This document shows, in pieces, positions 56,865 through 64,000 of a stretch of 64,000 nucleotides of DNA. Made by a program: the position numbers and the translations under genes. The notes under the pieces were generated by a model. That model did no database searches and was not told the origin of the DNA. It was given only the letters and a program-made list of their open reading frames with translations. Each line of letters starts with the position of its first letter. The stretch's first letter is position 1. The DNA is from Pseudarthrobacter sp. NIBRBAC000502772 (GTDB lineage: Bacteria > Actinomycetota > Actinomycetes > Actinomycetales > Micrococcaceae), in NCBI RefSeq assembly GCF_006517235.1, contig NZ_CP041188.1, positions 2,294,001 to 2,358,000 on the forward strand, read 5' to 3'.

Positions 56865-56872
<8 letters not shown>
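52259..56872 (+). CDS. gltB: Glutamate synthase (NADPH) large subunit
   Basis: The 1537-aa enzyme makes glutamate from glutamine and 2-oxoglutarate. The class II amidotransferase Cys45 is in [11 protein letters not shown], implying a 44-residue propeptide. The FMN/synthase domain (from ~840) includes [20 protein letters not shown] and KPGEGGQL; the 3Fe-4S cluster Cys are in [14 protein letters not shown]. The C-terminal GXGXG-type repeat domain ends it. I chose the ATG at 52259 with GGAGGAAGGA 8 nt upstream; a GTG 54 bp earlier is less likely. Confidence 0.96.
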
Positions 56873-58322
<1,450 letters not shown>

Positions 58323-58381
58323 CAACAGTCAGTTCGCCGCAGATTCACCTCCACAACAACTTAACCAATGCAGGACACTAC

Positions 58382-58387
58382 TAGGGT
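58382..58387 (+). promoter_or_regulatory. -10 element for leaderless pyk
   Basis: TAGGGT lies 6 nt before the pyk ATG. ACTTAA 17 nt further upstream could act as a weak -35. No ribosome-binding site precedes the ATG. Confidence 0.5.
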
Positions 58388-58393
58388 AGGTAT

Positions 58394-59875
58394 ATGAGAC
58401 GCGCTAAGATTGTGGCCACTTTTGGCCCGGCAATTGCCAGCTTTGAGAACACCCTCGCGGTGTTGGAAGCCGGTGTGGATGTTGCCCGGATGAACATGAG
58501 TCACGGTGACTACTCCGTGCACGACAACACGTACGAGAATGTCCGCAAGGCAGCAGCCCAGCTGAGCAAGCCTGTGGCGATCATGGCTGACCTGCAGGGC
58601 CCCAAGATCCGTCTTGGCCGCTTTGTGGACGGCCCCCACGCACTGGCCGAGGGTGACATCTTCACGATCACCACCGCGGACGTTCCGGGCACCAAGGACA
58701 TCTGCTCCACCACGCTGAAGAGCCTCACCGAGGACGTCAACGTGGGCGATGCCCTGTTGATCGACGACGGCAAGGTGGCCCTGCGTGCGATCGAGGTCGA
58801 CGACGTCAAGGTCGTTACCGAGGTTACGGTCGGCGGGATGGTGTCCAACAACAAGGGCATCAACCTTCCCGGCGTTGCGGTCAACGTGCCGGCGCTGAGC
58901 GAAAAGGACGAGGACGATCTACGCTGGGCCATGCGCCGCGGTGTTGACATGGTTGCACTGTCGTTCGTGCGTGACGCCTCCGACATCACCCGCGTGCACG
59001 AGATCATGGACGAAGAAGGCCGCCGTGTGCCGGTCATCGCCAAGATCGAAAAGCCGCAGGCAGTGGACCAGCTGCACGAAATCATCGACGCCTTCGACGC
59101 CATCATGGTGGCCCGTGGCGACCTCGGTGTGGAACTTCCGCTGGAGGAAGTGCCGATCGTGCAGAAGCGCGCCATCGAACTGGCACGCCGCTGGGCGAAG
59201 CCGGTCATCGTGGCCACGCAGGTCCTCGAATCGATGATCGACAACCCGCGCCCCACCCGTGCGGAGGCCTCCGACTGCGCCAACGCCGTTCTCGACGGTG
59301 CAGACGCCGTTATGCTCTCCGGCGAGACCAGCGTGGGCAAGTACCCGATCGAGACCGTCAAGGTCATGGCACGGATCATTGAATCCACTGAGGTCCACGG
59401 CCTGGAACGCGTTCCGCCGCTGGGCACCAAGCCCAAGACCCGTGGTGGCGCCATCACCCGCGCCGCCGTCGAAATCGCCGACCAGCTGGATGCAAAGTAC
59501 ATCTGTACTTTCACCCAGTCCGGCGACTCCGCGCGCCGCCTGTCGCGTCTGCGCCCCATCAGGCCGGTATTCGCGTTCACTCCGTTGGAGCACGTGTGGA
59601 ACCAGCTGGCGCTGACCTGGGGCATCCAGCCGGTGCTGGTTCCCATGGTGGGCCATACTGACGAGATGACCGCCCAGGTTGACCGCAGCCTGCTGGAATT
59701 GAAAGTAGTGGACGACGGCGACCTGGTGGTTATAGCCGCCGGTTCGCCTCCCGGAAAGGCCGGTTCCACGAACATGCTGAAGGTTCACCGGGTCGGAGAC
59801 CTGGGCGACGCCGGCAGCCTAGGCGGCGAAGCTGGTGCACCCAGGGAAAAGCTCGGTCCCTGGCCGACGACATAG
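58394..59875 (+). CDS. pyk: Pyruvate kinase
   Basis: This 493-aa glycolytic enzyme makes ATP and pyruvate from phosphoenolpyruvate. It begins MRRAKIVATFGPA and shows ARMNMSHGD, ADLQGPKIRLG, IAKIEKPQAVDQL (catalytic Lys), MVARGDLGVELPLEEVP and ATQVLESMIDNPRPTRAE. The C-terminal domain has GSPPGKAGSTNMLKVHRVG at the regulatory site. It is leaderless and followed by a strong terminator. Confidence 0.97.
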   Translation: MRRAKIVATFGPAIASFENTLAVLEAGVDVARMNMSHGDYSVHDNTYENVRKAAAQLSKPVAIMADLQGPKIRLGRFVDGPHALAEGDIFTITTADVPGTKDICSTTLKSLTEDVNVGDALLIDDGKVALRAIEVDDVKVVTEVTVGGMVSNNKGINLPGVAVNVPALSEKDEDDLRWAMRRGVDMVALSFVRDASDITRVHEIMDEEGRRVPVIAKIEKPQAVDQLHEIIDAFDAIMVARGDLGVELPLEEVPIVQKRAIELARRWAKPVIVATQVLESMIDNPRPTRAEASDCANAVLDGADAVMLSGETSVGKYPIETVKVMARIIESTEVHGLERVPPLGTKPKTRGGAITRAAVEIADQLDAKYICTFTQSGDSARRLSRLRPIRPVFAFTPLEHVWNQLALTWGIQPVLVPMVGHTDEMTAQVDRSLLELKVVDDGDLVVIAAGSPPGKAGSTNMLKVHRVGDLGDAGSLGGEAGAPREKLGPWPTT

Positions 59876-59886
59876 CAACTTAAAGG

Positions 59887-59920
59887 AAGGACCCCTGCCG
59901 GTTGGCAGGGGTCCTTTCTT
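59887..59920 (+). terminator. Rho-independent terminator after pyk
   Basis: AAGGACCCCTGCC (59887-59899) pairs with GGCAGGGGTCCTT (59904-59916) around GGTT, followed by TCTTT. It starts 11 bp past the stop and can also serve convergent pdtaR. Confidence 0.93.
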
Positions 59921-59977
59921 TGGTCTCCGGGCGTCTGGTGATTGAGCTTGCCGAAATCCCCGGTGTCGCCTGTTGTG

Positions 59978-60583
59978 CTAGTTGACCTGGTTGATGATGG
60001 TCTCGGCGACCTCGCGCATGCTGAGGCGGCGGTCCATGGAGGTCTTCTGGATCCAGCGGAAGGCCTCCGGCTCCGTCAGGCCCATCTTGGTGGTCAGCAG
60101 GCTCTTGGCGCGCTCGACGAGCTTGCGCGTGGCGAACTGCTCCTGCAGGTCCGACACTTCGCTTTCGAGGGCCTTGATTTCCTCGTGGCGGGAGAGCGCA
60201 ATTTCCAGGGCCGGGATGAGGTCGGCCGGGGTGAAGGGCTTGACCACGTAGGCCATGGCGCCGGCATCGCGGGCGCGCTCCACAAGTTCCTTCTGGCTGA
60301 AAGCCGTCAACAGGACCACGGGGGCGATGCGGGCCTTGACGATCTTCTCGGCTGCGGTGATGCCATCCATAATCGGCATCTTGACGTCCATCAGGACGAG
60401 GTCCGGCTTGAGTTCCTCGGCGAGCTGCACGGCCTTCTCGCCGTTGTCTGCTTCGCCCACCACGTCATAGCCTTCGCCACGCAGGATCTCGATGATGTCG
60501 AGTCGGATGAGGGTTTCATCCTCGGCCACAATGACGCGGCGCGCCGGCTGGGACGTGGGTTTTGACTCCGTTTGTTCAGTCAC
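59978..60583 (-). CDS. pdtaR: Response regulator with ANTAR RNA-binding domain (PdtaR-type)
   Basis: The 201-aa cytosolic regulator has a receiver domain (16-130) with acidic pocket AEDE, phospho-acceptor Asp66 in LVLMDVKMP and Lys115 in YVVKPF. A coiled-coil linker (ALESEVSDLQEQF) leads to the ANTAR domain (~140-195: KLVERAKSLLTTKMGLTEPE, AFRWIQKTSMDRRLSMREVA), which binds tandem RNA hairpins to antiterminate. The cognate PdtaS kinase is not in the window. The GTG start has AAGGAG upstream. Confidence 0.93.
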   Translation of the reverse strand: MTEQTESKPTSQPARRVIVAEDETLIRLDIIEILRGEGYDVVGEADNGEKAVQLAEELKPDLVLMDVKMPIMDGITAAEKIVKARIAPVVLLTAFSQKELVERARDAGAMAYVVKPFTPADLIPALEIALSRHEEIKALESEVSDLQEQFATRKLVERAKSLLTTKMGLTEPEAFRWIQKTSMDRRLSMREVAETIINQVN

Positions 60584-60786
60584 GGGATCTCCTTGGAAAG
60601 GTACGGCGGAACATCACCATCTTAGGTGCGCCCGCGGCCGTAGTTTGATCTGCATGGTCTATTGCGGCGTCAGCGGCGCGATTCTGGAATTCAGCCTATC
60701 TGCATGTAGAGTAATTCCGCGTACGTGAAGCGATCGCGTTGCTCACAATCAGCTGTGGGCGTACCGGTTTGCACAGCGTATTCCGC

Positions 60787-60868
60787 GCCCGAGTGGCGGA
60801 ATTGGCAGACGCGCCGCACTCAAAATGCGGTATCGAAAGGTGTGTGGGTTCGAGTCCCACCTCGGGCA
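60787..60868 (+). tRNA. tRNA-Leu (CAA)
   Basis: The 82-nt class II tRNA starts GCCCGAGTGGCGGAATTGGC and has a long variable arm. The anticodon loop CTCAAAA gives CAA. CCA is not encoded. It marks the boundary between normal coding DNA and the degenerate stretch to its right, and its 3' end is a typical integration target. Confidence 0.95.
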
Positions 60869-60874
60869 CGCATT

Positions 60875-60897
60875 CCCCCTCGTCAGAGGGGGTTTTG
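60875..60897 (+). terminator. Terminator of tRNA-Leu
   Basis: CCCCCTC and GAGGGGG flank GTCA, followed by TTTTG. It begins 7 nt past the tRNA. Confidence 0.85.
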
Positions 60898-60904
60898 CTT
60901 TAAT

Positions 60905-61237
60905 GTGTGGACATTGACCCTCCGTGGGTCCCTCTGACACTGGCCGCGGGCGGTGCCTGGCGCCGCGGTCGCCTTTTCGGTTGTGTGGGTGGCGGGGTTA
61001 GGACGCTGGTGAGTAGGCCCTCCGTTTGCTGGGATGTGGGGGCATTTGTGTCTCCTTTCCGGTTGCTGTGGTGGCCGTAGTTGGTCTGTCACCTATTCAT
61101 GTCTCGCGGTTGCGCTGATGACATGACCTGGATGAGATTTTCTTGAGATCCTTTCGTTATTTCCGCTCCATCTTGGAGTCTGGGGGAGGGGGAATGTGGC
61201 CGTTTGTCCGGCCAAAGGGGTGTGGACATTGTCCACA
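60905..61237. repeat. GTGTGGACATTG repeat and palindrome
   Basis: GTGTGGACATTG occurs at 60905-60916 and again at 61220-61231. The second copy lies in a palindrome TGTGGACA-T-TGTCCACA (61221-61237). The stretch between has no coding signal; see the repeat family starting at 61098. Confidence 0.5.
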
Positions 61238-61475
61238 TGGTGTCCACGGGCGGTTCTTCACCTTGCATTTCCGTCCGTGTCTGCAGGTTTTGCCGGGCAC
61301 CACTTCATGCGTCCGGACGTTCCATGCGACATGACCTGGAGGGAAATTCGGTGTCCCTCGCCTCGTGACGGTTTGATCGGCTGCCCAACTGGCCATCTCG
61401 TGAGTCCTTTCCGCTGCTCGTCCGGTTCTGATGACGCGTATCCATGTTCTGCGTGGACGATTCTGATATGACCTG
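61098..61475 (+). repeat. Three copies of a degenerate repeat, CATG-N21-ATGACCTG
   Basis: Copies start at 61098, 61306 and 61443. Each has CATG followed at exactly 25 nt by ATGACCTG, with further partial matches (GGACG near the middle in two copies; a pyrimidine-rich TTTCCG block 60-70 nt upstream in all three). The 900 bp from 60900 to 61804 hold no believable gene on either strand. Confidence 0.55.
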
Positions 61476-61804
61476 CGGGGGAGACCGGGCGCGGAAGCCC
61501 GTCGTGGCCGCGGCGAGTGTGCCGTCGAGGGCGGTAGCGCCGGCTGGAACGGCGCGAGCGTGACTGGGAGCGATGGTGTGTGGGACTGAAGCCCACCAAC
61601 GGGCTCAGTGTTGTCGCAGCCCAGGGGCATTTCCGGCCCCAGCGTGTGTACAAATTTCTGCAGAAGTGTGGACCCGCGCACGGAACTGCTCCAAGCCACA
61701 TCGCTCATGCGCTCGTCTGCCAGGAGCCCATCCGTGCTGGCTCTCGAGCAGGGAAGGGCAGTTTCTAGGTTGGCGTGCGGCCAGTTTTTCTGGGATCGAA
61801 GATC

Positions 61805-62086
61805 TCAGTCGTGGTTCAGCGAATTGAGGTCGCCCTGGGTAGCGTCAGTGCTGATCGAGGAACCCGTTGATTTGCCGTTGATGGTGACTCTGATCGTGTC
61901 CCCATCGGTGACGGAGGCCACGGGAAAGGGTCCTTCCGCACTTGTTGGGCGGAATGCGGTGATCCCGTCAGCGTCCGCCGTGGTTGGATCCGGGCCGCTC
62001 CCCAGAAGGGAGTACCCGACCAGCGAAATGGATACGAGCGCGGTAGCCATCGTGGGGCGCCACACTGCCCGGTTTGCGGTGGTCAT
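61805..62086 (-). pseudogene. Truncated secreted nuclease-like (SNase) gene
   Basis: The 93-codon ORF starts MTTANRAVWRPTMATALVSI, a plausible signal or anchor segment (hydrophobic to ~28). A GPFPVASVTDGDTIRVTING stretch follows, matching the first strands of thermonuclease-type SNase domains (V..V.DGDTI.V...G). After that the sequence (SSISTDATQGDLNSLNHD) loses the family pattern and stops where the catalytic Arg and Glu residues should be. I judge it a 5' remnant rather than a working enzyme; a real short secreted protein is possible. Confidence 0.4.
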
Positions 62087-62098
62087 TGGATCAGGCTT

Positions 62099-62281
62099 TC
62101 AGTCGCAACAGTCGGGCCAGATTTGATCTCCGTCTTGAAGGCCGTTGCCGGGGGTCCAGGTCTGCGGAACAGCGGATGGAGTCCACCGCCCCGTGGCGGG
62201 GTAACTGATTCCGCTCGACGCTGTGACTTCCGTGCCGATGGAGGACGGGCCGAGGGCCCGGGTCGCTGCTATCCGTTTCAT
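62099..62281 (-). CDS. Small hypothetical ORF, 60 aa
   Basis: It starts MKRIAATRALGPSSIGTEVT with GGAG 6 nt upstream of the ATG and ends QIWPDCCD. No family is recognised. It lies 12 bp upstream of the nuclease-like remnant on the same strand, so it may be the preceding gene or another fragment. Coding quality cannot be confirmed by eye. Confidence 0.25.
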   Translation of the reverse strand: MKRIAATRALGPSSIGTEVTASSGISYPATGRWTPSAVPQTWTPGNGLQDGDQIWPDCCD

Positions 62282-62602
62282 GCCAGGCTCCTGCGGTGAA
62301 CCGTTCCGCTACCGCAGACGAGAGAGGCAACTTCCTGGGCTGGTGCTTGGTTCATGGCTCTTCCTGCTCCGCGTATATAGCTCCGTGCCTCTGCTCAAGC
62401 GGCTCGGTACGACTTGTGTGCTGCTGGGTTAACCATCCCGCCGCTCGATCAAGACTTCCCATGGTTTTCCCTAGCTCAGGTGAAATTCTTGGGCAGGGAA
62501 AGGAAAGCATCCTGGAAACTGCGGTCGTGCGGCTGGTCAGCGACGGGTGCCTCGTCGCACTTACGGACCGGGCTTGGCCCGAACTGGTGTGTCATACCTG
62601 TC
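62282..62602. other. Stretch without recognisable content
   Basis: Short overlapping ORFs on both strands show no family resemblance, start sites or codon pattern. I see no RNA gene or terminator. Confidence 0.5.
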
Positions 62603-62635
62603 AATGACCGTGGACGCGGCATTCGACATGACTTG
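62603..62635 (+). repeat. Degenerate repeat copy, variant (AATG-N21-ATGACTTG)
   Basis: It has the same 25-nt spacing as the copies at 61098-61475, with one change at each end motif and an internal GTGGACG shared with the copy at 61443. Confidence 0.4.
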
Positions 62636-62947
62636 TTCGGTCGACCGCGTGCGCGGGTGGCGGCTTTGGCATTCCGGCCTGCGCCAGGTGCTGGGCGAGC
62701 TTCGACGAGAGGGCCGAAGAGGGCCTGGCTGTTGTTGGCGCCGTGGGTCATGGTCAGATCGCAAGACGGCCGCCGTCGCGTCCTGGTCGCTGCGAAGGTA
62801 TCCGCCGACTCTACGGGCGTACATGAGTGCGTGATCGGCGTGGTGGGCAGGTCTAGCCATTTACGCGGAACGCGGCGTTGAGGTGTCCGGGTCGTGGATC
62901 ATGTCGCGTTCCTGTCTGCGGGATACTGGATGACGTCGTTACATTTC

Positions 62948-62980
62948 CATGCCGCGGACATGACGCTTCGGTATGACCTG
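62948..62980 (+). repeat. Degenerate repeat copy (CATG-N21-ATGACCTG)
   Basis: Exact end motifs lie at 25-nt spacing. The surrounding 62640-63080 has no convincing gene. Confidence 0.45.
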
Positions 62981-63084
62981 CAGTTTTGATGCCTAGGACT
63001 GCGAACGTTTGCCATTGTGCTCAGACCTGGCGGAGAGGGCCAGGGGAAGCTAGCAGACAGTCCGTTGTCTCAAGTCCCTTAGAT

Positions 63085-63361
63085 GGAAGCTTTGTCCCGG
63101 CTCAACCCCCTATTTCATACGCGGGTCGGCCACAGCCTGGCCGCATCCAATTGTGCAACAAGCTGTTGCACAATTGGACACGGTGCTGCTGGATAAGGCG
63201 AAGACGCCAGACCAGCGTTCCCGGTATCCCTCAGCGCGGTTGAATACGGCTGGTCCCGTAACGTGCTCATGAACAAGACCCAGGAGCGAACCCGGGCGGC
63301 AGGTAGGAGCTTCGTAATGCGAACCAGCAGACGTCTCGATTACCTCCGGTATCGATTTGGG
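63085..63361 (+). pseudogene. Frameshifted fragment of a DUF1016 (YhcG-type) PDDEXK nuclease
   Basis: One plus frame reads YFIRGSATAWPHPIVQQAVA, then QLDTVLLDKAKTPDQRSRY. After a frameshift near 63220 another reads VEYGWSRNVLMNKTQERTRA. These match the conserved N-terminal DUF1016 sequence (..AWP.P.IVQQ.VAQ.PWGH...LLDK....RDWY...A.E.GWSRNVL..QI..R). The PWGH motif is deleted, and both ends of the gene are missing. DUF1016 proteins often accompany restriction systems. Confidence 0.75.
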
Positions 63362-63480
63362 TGACCACACTCATCGGCGACGGGACATCCGATCATCGCA
63401 GCTCACGGGATGCACATCGGACTCTTCCGGCGGCCTGCGACTTTAGGCCGAGGCCTGCCAGGGTCCAGCGAGGCCGGGAT

Positions 63481-63514
63481 CCGGGACCTGCCGTCGCACG
63501 AACGCAGGTCCCGG
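63481..63514 (-). terminator. Hairpin downstream of the aldo/keto reductase fragment
   Basis: CCGGGACCTGC (63481-63491) and GCAGGTCCCGG (63504-63514) are perfect complements with a 12-nt loop, 17 bp past the reductase stop on the minus strand. No T-run follows. Confidence 0.4.
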
Positions 63515-63530
63515 ACACACGTCTCACCAG

Positions 63531-64000
63531 TTAGCGGCCGATCTTGTCCAATTCAGCGAGGTCTTCGACAGAGAACGAGAGCCCCGCGCCAGTGACGTTC
63601 TCGCGCAAGTGCGCGACCGAAGATGTACCGGGAATAAGCAGGATGTTAGGGGAGCGCTGCAACAGCCAGGCCAGGGCGACGGACATCGGTGTCGCGTCCA
63701 ACCGCGACGCCACGGCAGAGAGCGCTTCGGATTGCAGTGGGCTGAAGCCGCCGAGCGGGAAGAAGGGCACGTAGGCGATACCGTCTATTGCGAGCGTATC
63801 GATCAGCTCGTCGTCGTGGCGGACGGCGAGGTTGTACATGTTCTGCACGCACACGATCGGCGCGATAGCGCGTGCCTCCGCAACCTGTTCCGCCGTCGCG
63901 TTGCTCACGCCAAGGTGGCGGATCAGGCCCTCCTTCTGCAGTTCGACTGGCGCTTCGGCGCCAGTGCCTTGCAGGCAGCATAAACAGACGGATATTCGGA
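63531..64000 (-). CDS. Aldo/keto reductase, C-terminal part (runs off the right edge)
   Basis: From about 63947 leftward the frame encodes PVELQKEGLIRHLGVSNATA, then VCVQNMYNLAVRHDDELID, YVPFFPLGGFSPLQSEAL and LLIPGTSSVAHLRENV. This is the C-terminal half of an aldo/keto reductase of the YdbC-like group. The frame stays open to the window edge, but the 15 residues before PVELQ do not look like the family, so the 5' part may be rearranged. It differs clearly from the reductase at 10513. Confidence 0.75.
   Translation of the reverse strand, partial: RISVCLCCLQGTGAEAPVELQKEGLIRHLGVSNATAEQVAEARAIAPIVCVQNMYNLAVRHDDELIDTLAIDGIAYVPFFPLGGFSPLQSEALSAVASRLDATPMSVALAWLLQRSPNILLIPGTSSVAHLRENVTGAGLSFSVEDLAELDKIGR

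Noticed and set aside
61157..61708. 183-codon minus-strand ORF in the region after tRNA-Leu.
   Set aside because: Pro/Arg/Ser/His-rich composition, no ribosome-binding site, no domain, and it overlaps the repeat copies; it is typical of random open frames in GC-rich DNA.
63146..63178. Perfect 14-bp inverted repeat around AAGCT that looks like a regulator operator.
   Set aside because: It lies inside the DUF1016 remnant and encodes the conserved PIVQQAVAQL block, so the symmetry is explained by coding sequence.
60900..64000. CRISPR array or phage attachment repeat.
   Set aside because: The repeats here are irregularly spaced and degenerate, with no spacers of constant length, no cas genes, and no second copy of the tRNA-Leu 3' end within the window.

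Overview
The window is high-GC, densely coded chromosomal DNA from an actinobacterium, most likely Arthrobacter or a close relative (Micrococcaceae). The support is actinobacteria-typical families (DUF3000, DUF6421, an HGxxPAAW protein, TIGR03085, a PdtaR-type ANTAR regulator, a mycothione reductase remnant), frequent GTG/TTG starts, and many promoters of the form TANNNT placed 6-8 nt from a start codon, which implies leaderless mRNAs. No rRNA, CRISPR array, prophage or intact insertion sequence is visible.

Layout. 1-12.5 kb: a TrkA pair, an APC permease, a TRAM-type RNA methyltransferase, aconitase acnA, then dxs followed by four tightly packed genes (DUF402, an unknown 186-aa protein, aldo/keto reductase, nucleoside hydrolase). 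12.5-13.3 kb: a deletion scar with the C-terminal ends of two unrelated genes. 13.3-16.4 kb: an ECF transporter (S, T, fused A). 16.4-20.0 kb: a fatty-acid beta-oxidation pair behind a 28-bp palindromic operator. 20-31.6 kb: mostly minus-strand housekeeping genes (rnd, DUF3000, threonine aldolase, SDR/DUF6421, msrB, ybaK, SufE, rhodanese) plus zapE. 31.7-32.6 kb: six tRNA genes. 32.7-37.5 kb: a PD-(D/E)XK protein and def-fmt-rsmB-rpe.

37.5-52 kb is the biosynthetic core. An FMN riboswitch precedes ribD-ribE-ribB-ribA-ribH, followed by hisE-hisG-hisF, hisI, and trpE-membrane protein-HGxxPAAW-trpC-trpB-trpA-lgt. 52-60.6 kb carries gltB-gltD, pyk with a strong terminator, and convergent pdtaR.

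60.8-64 kb is different. After a tRNA-Leu(CAA) gene, coding quality collapses. The stretch holds a degenerate repeat family (CATG, 21 nt, ATGACCTG), a truncated secreted nuclease-like gene, a frameshifted DUF1016/YhcG nuclease fragment and an aldo/keto reductase running off the end. This looks like an eroded island or recombination zone beside a tRNA gene.

No complete new defence or biosynthetic system could be established. The best leads are: a start-codon-enclosing stem plus a 27-codon coupled leader ORF between the FMN riboswitch and ribD; the repeat family downstream of tRNA-Leu; the 28-bp fad operator; the DtxR-like palindrome before acnA; the 29-bp near-perfect palindrome after hisF; and the dxs/DUF402/unknown/AKR/nucleoside hydrolase operon. 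All assignments are from reading sequence and motif memory; no database search was run.
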